Shown: positions 1-7,408 of the stretch, in pieces | Layout of the letters: each line of letters begins with the position of its first letter | How positions within the stretch are numbered: the first letter of the stretch is position 1 | Assembly: GCF_024385505.1 (NCBI RefSeq) | Contig: NZ_JANFLT010000001.1 | Span: forward strand, 186,001 to 250,000 | Origin: Arthrobacter zhaoxinii | Lineage (GTDB): Bacteria; Actinomycetota; Actinomycetes; Actinomycetales; Micrococcaceae | Reading direction: 5' to 3' | DNA: 64,000 nucleotides | Position numbers and translations under genes: made by a program | Notes under the pieces: generated by a model | What the model saw: only the letters and a program-made list of their open reading frames with translations | Database searches by the model: none | Told to the model about the DNA's origin: nothing

Positions 1-1
1 G

Positions 2-1048
2 GTGAACGACCACTGGAGTGCCGGTGCGCAGGGCCAGTACACGTTCCTGAACCTGGCCGACGAGGCCTCGGGAATCGACTGGCCCATTCCGCTGGAGCAG
101 GCCGAACTCTCCGACAAGGACCGGGCGCACCCGCGCCTGGCCGACGTCGTTCCCATGGCTCCGAAGAAGACCCTTGTCCTGGGTGCCGACGGACAGCTGG
201 GCAAGGCGCTTCGAACCGCCTTCGCCGGCCGGGAACACGTCGAATTCGCCGCCCGCTCCGACTTTGACCTCACCGACCCGGCTGCCTACGCCGGGCGGAG
301 CTGGAAGAACTATGCGGCGATCATCAACGCGGCCGCGTACACGGCCGTGGACGACGCCGAGTCCCCCGAAGGCCGGAAGGCCGCCTGGGCCATCAACGTG
401 TCCGCAGTGACGCACCTGGCCCGCGTGGCCGCGGAAAACCGGATCACGCTGGTCCATGTCTCCTCCGACTACGTGTTCGACGGAACAGCCGCGGAGCATC
501 CCGAGGACGAACCCTTCTCCCCGCTGGGCGTGTACGGGCAGACCAAGGCCGCCGGCGACGCCGTCGTGTCCGCGGTCCCCGCGCACTACATCGTCCGAAC
601 CAGCTGGGTCATCGGCGAAGGAAAGAACTTCGTGCGCACCATGGCCTCCCTCGCTGAACGCGGCATCAGCCCCGCCGTCGTCAATGACCAGATAGGCCGG
701 CTCACCTTCACCGAGGACCTGGCGGCCGGGATCATCCATCTGCTGTCATCCGGCGCCCCGTACGGCGTCTACAACCTGACGAACGACGGCGACCCCGCCT
801 CGTGGGCCGACGTTGCCGGCCGCGTCTACGAACTGACCGGCCATGCAGCCGCGGCGGTCACCGGTGTCAGCACCGAAGAGTACTTCAAGGACAAGCAGGC
901 TGCGCCCCGTCCGAAAAACAGCGTGCTTCCCTTGGACAAGATCAAGGCCTCCGGCTTCGCGCCCGCGGATGCCGCGGAACGGCTCAGCGCGTATCTGGGC
1001 GGCCCAGGGGCCGGCAACGCGGCCGCTGCACAGGATATGGGATACTGA
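2..1048 (+). CDS. rmlD: RmlC-RmlD fusion, dTDP-L-rhamnose synthesis (5' end outside window)
   Basis: The frame is already open at the first bases, so the gene begins upstream and the GTG at base 2 is unlikely to be its start. Visible residues 1-50 look like the C-terminal end of dTDP-4-dehydrorhamnose 3,5-epimerase (GIDWPIPL). A complete dTDP-4-dehydrorhamnose reductase follows, with the Rossmann motif GADGQLG at 61-67 and the catalytic YxxxK pair at Y178 and K182. RmlC-RmlD fusions are known in Arthrobacter relatives. The cytosolic enzyme would carry out the last two steps of dTDP-L-rhamnose synthesis and feed the glycosyltransferases that follow. It stops four bases before the next start, which suggests one transcript. 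Confidence 0.9.
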   Translation: MNDHWSAGAQGQYTFLNLADEASGIDWPIPLEQAELSDKDRAHPRLADVVPMAPKKTLVLGADGQLGKALRTAFAGREHVEFAARSDFDLTDPAAYAGRSWKNYAAIINAAAYTAVDDAESPEGRKAAWAINVSAVTHLARVAAENRITLVHVSSDYVFDGTAAEHPEDEPFSPLGVYGQTKAAGDAVVSAVPAHYIVRTSWVIGEGKNFVRTMASLAERGISPAVVNDQIGRLTFTEDLAAGIIHLLSSGAPYGVYNLTNDGDPASWADVAGRVYELTGHAAAAVTGVSTEEYFKDKQAAPRPKNSVLPLDKIKASGFAPADAAERLSAYLGGPGAGNAAAAQDMGY

Positions 1049-1052
1049 GACC

Positions 1053-1718
1053 GTGAGCCGCACATGGATTGTTATTCCGATGTACAACGAAGCAACCGTT
1101 GTGGGCTCCGTGATCGAAGACCTCCGGAAGACGTTTCCGCACGTAGTCTGCGTGGACGACGGCAGCCGTGACGGGTCCCAGGCCGCGGCACGCGCAGCGG
1201 GGGCGATGGTAGTCCAGCATCCGATCAACCTCGGCCAGGGCGCCGCCCTGCAGACCGGGATCGAATACGCGCTGCAGGACCCCGCCATGACCAGCATCGT
1301 CACCTTCGACGCCGACGGCCAGCACCGGGTGGAAGACGCCCGGGCCATGGTTGCCCGGATCCAGTCCGGCGAAGCCGAAGTGGTCCTTGGTTCACGGTTC
1401 CTGGACGACCGGACCCAGATCTCGCTGCAGAAACGGATTGTCCTGAAGACGGCCGCGGTGCAGTCGCGGATGGCCACCGGAATGAACCTCACCGACGCGC
1501 ACAACGGCCTGCGGGCCATCAACCGCGATGTCGCCTCCAGGATCCATCTGACCCAGAACCGGATGGCCCACGCGTCCGAGCTGGTTAACCAGCTCGCGAC
1601 CATCCGGCCCCGCTGGGTGGAGCATCCGGTGGAGATCATCTATACGGACTACTCCAAGTCCAAGGGGCAGTCGCTGCTCAACTCCGTGAACATCCTGGCC
1701 GAACTCTTTTTTAGGTGA
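1053..1718 (+). CDS. Family 2 glycosyltransferase, dolichyl-phosphate-mannose-synthase type
   Basis: This 221-residue GT-A enzyme has the nucleotide-binding DDGS at 35-38 and the metal-binding DAD at 86-88 within FDADGQH. That pattern is typical of the DPM1/polyprenyl-phosphate sugar transferase branch of GT2. No membrane segment follows the catalytic domain. The GTG at 1053 was chosen because the family signature WIVIPMYNE begins five residues later; longer in-frame starts would run into the previous gene. The adjoining DUF2304 membrane gene is a common partner of such enzymes. A role in making a lipid-linked sugar donor is inferred; the sugar is unknown. Confidence 0.87.
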   Translation: MSRTWIVIPMYNEATVVGSVIEDLRKTFPHVVCVDDGSRDGSQAAARAAGAMVVQHPINLGQGAALQTGIEYALQDPAMTSIVTFDADGQHRVEDARAMVARIQSGEAEVVLGSRFLDDRTQISLQKRIVLKTAAVQSRMATGMNLTDAHNGLRAINRDVASRIHLTQNRMAHASELVNQLATIRPRWVEHPVEIIYTDYSKSKGQSLLNSVNILAELFFR

Positions 1719-1723
1719 CCTAA

Positions 1724-2104
1724 TTGCTACTCATCGTCCAGATCGTGCTCGTTGTCGCTGTCATCCTGGTCTCCCTGGTCCTGATGCGCGGCGGGGTCAA
1801 CGCCAAGCACCTGGCTGTGCGCCGGATCATGCTGATGATCTTCGCCGTGGCCGCTGCGCTGTCCATCTTCTTCCCGGACACGCTGACCCGGTTCGCGGGA
1901 TTCCTCGGCATCGGACGCGGCACCGACCTGGTGCTTTACGCGACCATCGTGTCCTTCTTCGTGTTCATGGCCACGACCTACCAGCGGTTCCGCAATATGG
2001 AGACTTCCATTACGACGCTCTCCCGGCGCATTGCCCTGGATGAGGCACCCAGGCCCTGGACGGCAGACGAGGGCCATAAGGGCGCGGACGACCTGCGGCA
2101 GTAG
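1724..2104 (+). CDS. DUF2304-family small membrane protein
   Basis: A 126-residue protein starting with TTG five bases after the preceding stop. Three hydrophobic segments are visible, at about residues 2-20, 35-55 and 68-85. They are followed by a charged cytoplasmic tail with RFRNMETSITTLSRRIAL, which looks able to form a coiled coil. The pattern matches the DUF2304 family, which usually lies directly behind a DPM1-like glycosyltransferase, as here. The family has no proven activity; a membrane anchor or partner for that glycosyltransferase is an inference. A strong hairpin ends the transcript just downstream. Confidence 0.8.
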   Translation: MLLIVQIVLVVAVILVSLVLMRGGVNAKHLAVRRIMLMIFAVAAALSIFFPDTLTRFAGFLGIGRGTDLVLYATIVSFFVFMATTYQRFRNMETSITTLSRRIALDEAPRPWTADEGHKGADDLRQ

Positions 2105-2135
2105 CACCGGCCGTTGCCGCGTTGTTCCGGTAAAC

Positions 2136-2175
2136 AAAAAGCAGGGCGGACCCAACGGGTCCGCCCTGCTTTTTT
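2136..2175. terminator. Bidirectional intrinsic terminator
   Basis: An 18-base inverted repeat (2136-2153 and 2157-2174) with an AAC loop is followed by six T on the plus strand and preceded by five A, so it can act in both directions. It separates the DUF2304 gene from the convergent glycosyltransferase gene. Confidence 0.93.
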
Positions 2176-2192
2176 GATCCGTGTCCGGCAGG

Positions 2193-3077
2193 CTAGCCGA
2201 TGACGTGCTTGGCCAGCTTCGGGATGTAACCGAACTTTCTCCCTGCCGCTGAACGGGCAATCAGGGTCACTGCATTAAGGCGGGAGGTGACGTGGAGACG
2301 GGCAGCACGGGCGGCGCGGGTCCAGCCGATTCGATCGAACCGGACGGCCTCGCCTTCAAAGAAACGCCGCTCTTCATCGAAGCGCCTTCCGTCGAAGGCC
2401 CGAACAGAGGAATCGGAACCGGAGTGGCGTCGGTACAGGAAGGCCAGCTCAGGGGTCAGCACCATCGAACCGCTGTCGGCGGCGATGTCCAGCAGCAGTG
2501 CCAGGTCCTGCACGACGTCGAACTCCGACCGGAAGCCAATGCGCTTCAGTGTCTCGGACTTCCAGGCGATGGACGGGAAATAGTGCCAGCCGGCTCGCAG
2601 CAGGCTCGTCGCGAGATCCTCACCGCTCAGCAGGCGACGCTGGTTGCCGCGTGGTGTCGCCGCTTTCTTGACCAGATCCGTGAGCGGCATGGTGGCCCGG
2701 CCTGATTCGTCAATGACCTGCACTCCGGGCTGCACGGCACTGGCCTGAGGGAAGGACTCGAAGGACTCGACAACCGCAGTGAGGTAGTTGGGAAGCATGA
2801 TGTCGTCCGCACCCATGATCACCGCGATAGGAGCTTCGATGAGCTCGACGGCTTTGCGGTAGTTGCCGTTGGCACCGAGGTTGACCTCGTTGCGCTGGTA
2901 ACTGACGCGCGGATCCGTGATCTCCGCGAACCAGCGGGCCGGCTCGGGATCGGGGTAGCCGTCGTCGATGACTACGAGACGCCAGTCCTGATGCTGCTGG
3001 CCCATTACGCTTCGGGCGGCTTGCTTCATGAGTTCAACGTCCCCGTAGTACGGGAACATAACATCTACGGCTGTCAA
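2193..3077 (-). CDS. Family 2 glycosyltransferase
   Basis: A 294-residue GT-A enzyme with a DDG motif at 38-40 (in VVIDDGYPDP) and a DD metal-binding pair at 91-92 in MGADDIMLP. The C-terminal part is basic and Arg/Ala-rich and lacks a clear membrane helix. The first in-frame start is TTG at 3077; an ATG six codons downstream (3059) precedes FPYYGDVE and is also possible, and neither has a strong ribosome binding site. It faces a divergent glycosyltransferase gene across about 185 bases. Its place between rhamnose synthesis and galactan genes suggests cell-wall glycan assembly, but donor and acceptor are unknown. Confidence 0.83.
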   Translation of the reverse strand: MTAVDVMFPYYGDVELMKQAARSVMGQQHQDWRLVVIDDGYPDPEPARWFAEITDPRVSYQRNEVNLGANGNYRKAVELIEAPIAVIMGADDIMLPNYLTAVVESFESFPQASAVQPGVQVIDESGRATMPLTDLVKKAATPRGNQRRLLSGEDLATSLLRAGWHYFPSIAWKSETLKRIGFRSEFDVVQDLALLLDIAADSGSMVLTPELAFLYRRHSGSDSSVRAFDGRRFDEERRFFEGEAVRFDRIGWTRAARAARLHVTSRLNAVTLIARSAAGRKFGYIPKLAKHVIG

Positions 3078-3170
3078 GGATTGGCTTCTTTCACATCAGG
3101 TTCGACGGCGGCAGAGCCGGCGGTGCCGCCGCGGTCAGGAGGCGGCCGGAGGGTCGGGGAACTACTCCAC

Positions 3171-3177
3171 TATATAT
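3171..3177. promoter_or_regulatory. TATATAT element in a divergent promoter gap
   Basis: TATATAT stands out in GC-rich surroundings between two divergent glycosyltransferase genes. It can be read as a -10 element on either strand. No convincing -35 hexamer lies 16-18 bases away, so this is only a candidate. Confidence 0.3.
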
Positions 3178-3262
3178 GGAGGGCCTGCGGCTAAGTCGAA
3201 ACCTCGGAACCGGTAAGCTGGTTCGGGTATCCCCGCCCTACCGACGAATCACCAGGACAAGA

Positions 3263-4039
3263 ATGAACCCGAGCACCTCCCCGTCCGCCGCGGACCGCGG
3301 CCAGGTCAGCGTGTGCATGGCAGCCTACAACGGTGCCGCACACATAGAGGAACAGATCGCCTCGATCCTTCCCCAGCTGGCTCACGGCGATGAACTGGTG
3401 ATTGTCGACGACGCCTCCACGGACAACACTGCCGCGGTCGTCGAGGCGCTGCAGGACCCCCGGATCAAACTGATCCGGTCTTCCGCCAACCGCGGTTACG
3501 TCCGGACTTTCGAGGCTGCCCTGGCCGCAAGCACGGGCGAGTATGTTTTCCTTTCGGACCAGGACGACGTCTGGGTGCCCGGCCGCGTGGAGTCAATGGT
3601 CGCTGAACTCCAGCACGCAGACGTGGTCGCGAGCAACTTCGGGTACTTCGGCCACCAGCCCCGCAGGATCGAATCCCTCCGGCTTCGCAGCGCGGACAGC
3701 AGCCGCCGCTGGGCCAACCTGCTTATGCTCTGGATCGGCGTACGGCCCTACTACGGCTGCGCCATGGCGTTCCGGGGCAGCATCCGGGACGTGATCCTGC
3801 CCTTCCCCGCCTTCCTGGTGGAGACCCATGACCAGTGGATTGCCCTGGTGGGCAATCTCCGCGGGTCGATGGCCCATCTGGAGACGGACACCCTGAACCG
3901 GCGGCTCCACGACAACAACACCACACCGAAAAAGGCCCGGAGCCTGCTGCTGATCCTGCGTTCGCGGACCATGCTTGCCCGGGCTTTCGTAGTAGCCCTG
4001 ATGAGGATGCGCGGGCGCCGCAGCGCGCCCCGTCCCTAG
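3263..4039 (+). CDS. Family 2 glycosyltransferase, rhamnosyltransferase-like
   Basis: The 258-residue product has the GT2 pattern: VSVCMAAYNG at the start, the DDASTD nucleotide site at 49-54 and SDQDDVW at 98-104. The last is the metal-binding motif common in O-antigen and rhamnan glycosyltransferases. The ATG at 3263 is preferred over the longer frame opening at 3176 because AGGACA lies just upstream and the GT fold begins soon after. It converges on the next gene with a four-base stop overlap. The linkage it makes cannot be read from sequence; rhamnose is plausible given the adjacent RmlCD. Confidence 0.84.
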   Translation: MNPSTSPSAADRGQVSVCMAAYNGAAHIEEQIASILPQLAHGDELVIVDDASTDNTAAVVEALQDPRIKLIRSSANRGYVRTFEAALAASTGEYVFLSDQDDVWVPGRVESMVAELQHADVVASNFGYFGHQPRRIESLRLRSADSSRRWANLLMLWIGVRPYYGCAMAFRGSIRDVILPFPAFLVETHDQWIALVGNLRGSMAHLETDTLNRRLHDNNTTPKKARSLLLILRSRTMLARAFVVALMRMRGRRSAPRP

Positions 4040-4974
4040 GCTGCGGCCTTCTTCTTCCGCGGCGCCACCACGGCGTTTTCCTTTGCACTGATCCGGCCCA
4101 TCCGGCCTGTGAGTGCATCCCGTATCCCGAAGGCGATAGCGGCGATCTGTCGGAAACGGTGCGGACCGTAGACAACACGGACGCCGTAAAACACTACTTC
4201 GAGTCCGATCCGGCGGAGCACCCAGACCGGCTGCTTGGGAAGGTACCGGCGGTACATAACCAAGCCGTTGCGGGTGATGTAATACACCCGGAAAGGCGCG
4301 TGGGAATGCACAAATCGTTTCTGCCCGCCCACCGTGACATGCCACGTGCCCAGGCGCATGGGACGGGACTCCCCCACCGCGTGGCTGATATTGCAGCCGG
4401 GCGCGATGATCGCCTTCAGTCCCATCTCGCGGATCCTGGCAGTGAACTCGGAATCCACGCAGTCAATGAACAGGTCTTCTTCCAGGAGACCTGCTGCATC
4501 GAACGTAGCGGCGGGAATCAGTGTCCCGGACTGCATGGGGTCAAAGGCTTCCGGGAACGGAACGCCGGGTTTCTGCAGCATCACCGGCTGCTTATTGTGC
4601 GACTCGGCGCAGACCATGCCCACAGGCACCCCCTGCAGGGTCGCCGCGGTGAAGGCAACGAGTGCCCGGGCAACATAATCCGGATCCAGTTCGGAGTCCT
4701 GGTCCAGCGTCAGGAAGAAATCCGGAGCAGATTCGGCCGCGTAGCGGATTCCGGCATTGAGGGCGGCCGCAATTCCGGTGTTCGAGCCCTGTTTGAGGAC
4801 GACGGCGCCAGCCGCCTCCAGTCCCTGCAGGACACCGGTGACGTCAGCCGGCGAACCGTCGTCGACCACTATGATGCGCTCGACCTGGCTGGCCAGCCGC
4901 TTTACCTTTTCGATGAGGTCGATAGGCGGATTGTAGGCGGAAATAACCGCGGCGACGCGTTGCTGGGAGGTCAT
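4036..4974 (-). CDS. Family 2 glycosyltransferase, putative rhamnosyltransferase
   Basis: A 312-residue enzyme with VVDDGS at 36-41 and LDQDSEL at 90-96, plus a later acidic motif DLFIDCVDSEF. This arrangement is typical of rhamnosyltransferases of the RfbF/RfbN kind. The C-terminal third contains a hydrophobic, Arg-rich stretch that may associate with the membrane, ending in a basic RKKKAAA tail. The ATG start is preceded only by a weak purine-rich AGAGAGA. The gene lies 66 bases downstream of the GlfT1-like gene on the same strand and may share its transcript. Rhamnose as donor is inferred from motifs and neighbours. Confidence 0.83.
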   Translation of the reverse strand: MTSQQRVAAVISAYNPPIDLIEKVKRLASQVERIIVVDDGSPADVTGVLQGLEAAGAVVLKQGSNTGIAAALNAGIRYAAESAPDFFLTLDQDSELDPDYVARALVAFTAATLQGVPVGMVCAESHNKQPVMLQKPGVPFPEAFDPMQSGTLIPAATFDAAGLLEEDLFIDCVDSEFTARIREMGLKAIIAPGCNISHAVGESRPMRLGTWHVTVGGQKRFVHSHAPFRVYYITRNGLVMYRRYLPKQPVWVLRRIGLEVVFYGVRVVYGPHRFRQIAAIAFGIRDALTGRMGRISAKENAVVAPRKKKAAA

Positions 4975-5012
4975 TTGTATCTCTCTGACTGAAGCGGGGC
5001 GGAACGGAAGGG

Positions 5013-5031
5013 CGCCGGCGTGAAGCCGGCG
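5013..5031 (-). terminator. Short GC-rich hairpin between two glycosyltransferase genes
   Basis: CGCCGGC and GCCGGCG flank a five-base loop just past the stop of the GlfT1-like gene. There is no U-tract, so it may be a weak or Rho-assisted stop, or have no function. Confidence 0.3.
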
Positions 5032-5040
5032 TGCCGGGGC

Positions 5041-5946
5041 TTAGCGGCCGAGTCGGACGGACTTCGCCAGCAGCTGGCCGGGCCAGATGGTCCGGGGTGA
5101 GCGGGCCAGCCCTTCATACAGTCCCCTGGCCGCTGATCGCAGCCACAGACGCCGGTCCTGCGCCAGCATCCCCTGGCGGATGGCCAGGACGGCCATTCCT
5201 GCCCCCCAACGGACCGGGTTCTGCAGCAGTGTCCTCCGGCTCGGGTCCTGTCGTCGAAGCCACAGGTTGTTGCGGATGTAGTAGAACAAACGGCCGCCCA
5301 TGTCCTTCTGGTTCTGCTTTTCCGGGTGGAGGATCCGGCTGGCGGGAAGGAGTACTCCGTAGGCCCCCCGGCTGAGGCGGCGCGTGTATTCGGCGTCGTC
5401 AAACCAGATGAAGAAATCGGCGAAGGGCAACGGCATTTTGGCCGCTGCATGCAAGTCAATCAACACGCCCACGAAACTGGCGCTGTTCACGGCCATCCCA
5501 CCCAGTTCGCTCGCCTTCAACTGCCGGGAAACATCGGAGGACAGATCGGGAAGGTGCCCGTTGTTCGGTTCGCCCTCAGGATTGACCACCAGAGAGGTGA
5601 CGAAACCCGGCCGGTCAGGTGCCTTCTCCATGGCCTCAACCAACGGACCCAGGCTGCCGGGAAGCGGCTCGGCGTCGTCGTCCATCAGCCATGCGGCGTC
5701 GTGCCCCGCGGCCAGCGCACGCTCGATGCCCCAGGCGAATCCGCCGGCGCCGCCGAGGTTGGCGCCCGTTTCGAACACGCTGACCTGAGGAAACTCTTCC
5801 TGCACCATGGTGACGCTGCCGTCGGTGGAACCGTTGTCCACGAGGATGATCTCGTCCGGCCGCCGGTCCTGGCTTTCGAGGGCGGACAGGCACTTACGGA
5901 GCAAATCAACTCGGTTATAGGAGACAACAACCGCTGCTACAGACAA
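5041..5946 (-). CDS. GlfT1-like galactofuranosyl/rhamnosyl-acceptor glycosyltransferase
   Basis: This 301-residue GT2 protein carries VDNGSTDG at 36-43, NLGGAGGF at 63-70, DDD at 89-91 and WFDDAEY at 181-187. The NLGGxGGF and (W/F)DDAE signatures are shared with the mycobacterial galactofuranosyltransferases GlfT1 and GlfT2, and FYYIRNN near residue 225 also fits. GlfT1 adds the first two galactofuranose units to the rhamnosyl-GlcNAc linker. Its size and the presence of glf, a GlfT2-like gene and ABC export genes a few kilobases away support a similar role. The start is TTG; its ribosome binding site is weak. Another GT2 activity cannot be excluded. Confidence 0.75.
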   Translation of the reverse strand: MSVAAVVVSYNRVDLLRKCLSALESQDRRPDEIILVDNGSTDGSVTMVQEEFPQVSVFETGANLGGAGGFAWGIERALAAGHDAAWLMDDDAEPLPGSLGPLVEAMEKAPDRPGFVTSLVVNPEGEPNNGHLPDLSSDVSRQLKASELGGMAVNSASFVGVLIDLHAAAKMPLPFADFFIWFDDAEYTRRLSRGAYGVLLPASRILHPEKQNQKDMGGRLFYYIRNNLWLRRQDPSRRTLLQNPVRWGAGMAVLAIRQGMLAQDRRLWLRSAARGLYEGLARSPRTIWPGQLLAKSVRLGR

Positions 5947-6024
5947 AGAGTTCCCATCGTCGGAGCACGCCTTCGTGGAGCGCCGGAAGGCATGCAGGAG
6001 GTGGGCGGCGCTACGTAGATGATA

Positions 6025-6053
6025 TCAACCCGGCCAGGCCCCTAAGTTAGAAT
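6025..6053 (+). promoter_or_regulatory. Candidate promoter of the flippase gene
   Basis: TAGAAT at 6048-6053 is a good -10 element, 17 bases after a weak -35 (TCAACC, 6025-6030). The predicted start near 6060 leaves a leader of about 59 bases before the flippase start codon. Confidence 0.5.
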
Positions 6054-6118
6054 CGTCAGGGAGCACGCACCGGCAAACGGCCCACTGCGTGCCCGCACCC
6101 AGCTACGGAGGATATTTC

Positions 6119-7399
6119 TTGGGTCAGAGTACGGTCCTGCGGCACATCCGACGTCTGGGGGCATTCGGTGCTTCCGTGGTTATCACCACCGTTGTGGGCC
6201 TGCTGGCCATTCCCGTGGTCATAGCCAACGCCGGAGGTAACACCTGGGGGGTGATCGCCCTGGGCCAGTCCGCTGCCCTGCTGTTCGGCGTTTTGGTGTC
6301 CTTCGGCTGGGGAACAGTAGGACCGGCCATGGTGGCAGGCATGCCGGCAGCGGAGCGGCCCCAGATGTTTCTGGATTCCCTGGTCAGCCGCGTGTATCTG
6401 TTCGCCGTCACCGCACCCCTGGCCGCCCTGACCGTCTGGCTGATCGCCGGTGACTCCGGCCCGGTGGCTGCACTGGCCAGCCTTACGTATCTCGTTCCTT
6501 TCCTGGGCGCCTCCTGGTTCTTCGTAGGTGACGCACGTCCGGGCAGGCTTCTGGTCTTTGACACGCTGCCCGTAACGCTCGGCACGGTTTTGGGGCTGGC
6601 AGGCCTGGTCCTGACCGGCGATGTCTTTGTGTATCTGGCCATCCAGCTGGCGATGAACCTCCTCGGCGTCACCGTCAGCGGCCTGCTGATCCGTAACAGG
6701 TCCGCCGCGGTCCCCCGCCTGGACCTCCATATCGGCCGGGCAGTACGGCGCCTGGCAGGCCAGCGGCACGGCGTCGTCACCGCCGCCACCTCCAGCCTGT
6801 ACGTCAACACCCCGCTCCTGGTCGTCGGGGCCGTCCTGCCGGGGGCGGTGTCGCTGTACGCGATGGCGGAGAAGTTCTTCAAGTACGGCCTGACTGCCGT
6901 AGGGCCGGTTGTGCAGGTGCTTCAGGGGTCCATTGCGGATCCGGACCGGGCACGCCAGGAGGCACGCATCCGCGTTGCCGCCAGGTGGGCTCCGCTCGCA
7001 GCTGCGCTCTGCGCTGTCGTTATGGCGCTATGCATCCCCTGGGCCAGCAATCTGCTGTCCCAGGGTGCCATCCGGGTCGGATTCGACCTCAGCATGCCTA
7101 TGGGCGTCGTGTTCGGCGCAGTCACGGTGTCCCAGGTGGTGGGGCTGGCCTGCCTCATCCCGCTGGGCGAAGGCAAGGCCCTGGCGGTTTCCACCGTTCT
7201 GGGCGCCGCCATTGGGGTTCCCCTCATCGTCACCGGAGCGCTGACCTTGGGTGTGTCCGCGGTGGCGTGGGCGGTGGCCGTCTCCGAACTCGCCGTCGCT
7301 GTGTACCAGCTCGGTGTGGTCCGCCGGTACTTCCGCCGGGGCTCAGGTAAAGCGGTGGCCCTGCAGGGCGGCAAGCACACTCCGGTCGAACGGCCCTGA
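6119..7399 (+). CDS. Wzx-like polysaccharide flippase (MOP/PST family)
   Basis: A 426-residue, almost entirely hydrophobic protein with about 12 membrane segments and no soluble domain. The length and layout fit the polysaccharide transport / O-antigen flippase family, which moves lipid-linked oligosaccharides across the cytoplasmic membrane. I place the start at TTG 6119 because GGAGGA lies six bases upstream; an in-frame GTG at 6089 has no such site and would add ten non-hydrophobic residues. It is divergent from the GlfT1-like gene. The substrate is probably a glycan made by the neighbouring glycosyltransferases, which is an inference. Confidence 0.83.
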   Translation: MGQSTVLRHIRRLGAFGASVVITTVVGLLAIPVVIANAGGNTWGVIALGQSAALLFGVLVSFGWGTVGPAMVAGMPAAERPQMFLDSLVSRVYLFAVTAPLAALTVWLIAGDSGPVAALASLTYLVPFLGASWFFVGDARPGRLLVFDTLPVTLGTVLGLAGLVLTGDVFVYLAIQLAMNLLGVTVSGLLIRNRSAAVPRLDLHIGRAVRRLAGQRHGVVTAATSSLYVNTPLLVVGAVLPGAVSLYAMAEKFFKYGLTAVGPVVQVLQGSIADPDRARQEARIRVAARWAPLAAALCAVVMALCIPWASNLLSQGAIRVGFDLSMPMGVVFGAVTVSQVVGLACLIPLGEGKALAVSTVLGAAIGVPLIVTGALTLGVSAVAWAVAVSELAVAVYQLGVVRRYFRRGSGKAVALQGGKHTPVERP

Positions 7400-7408
7400 G
7401 CCGGTCAG

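Noticed and set aside
3835-4992. 385-codon plus-strand frame over two glycosyltransferase genes
   Set aside because: It overlaps two well-supported genes with clear GT2 motifs and has none of its own.
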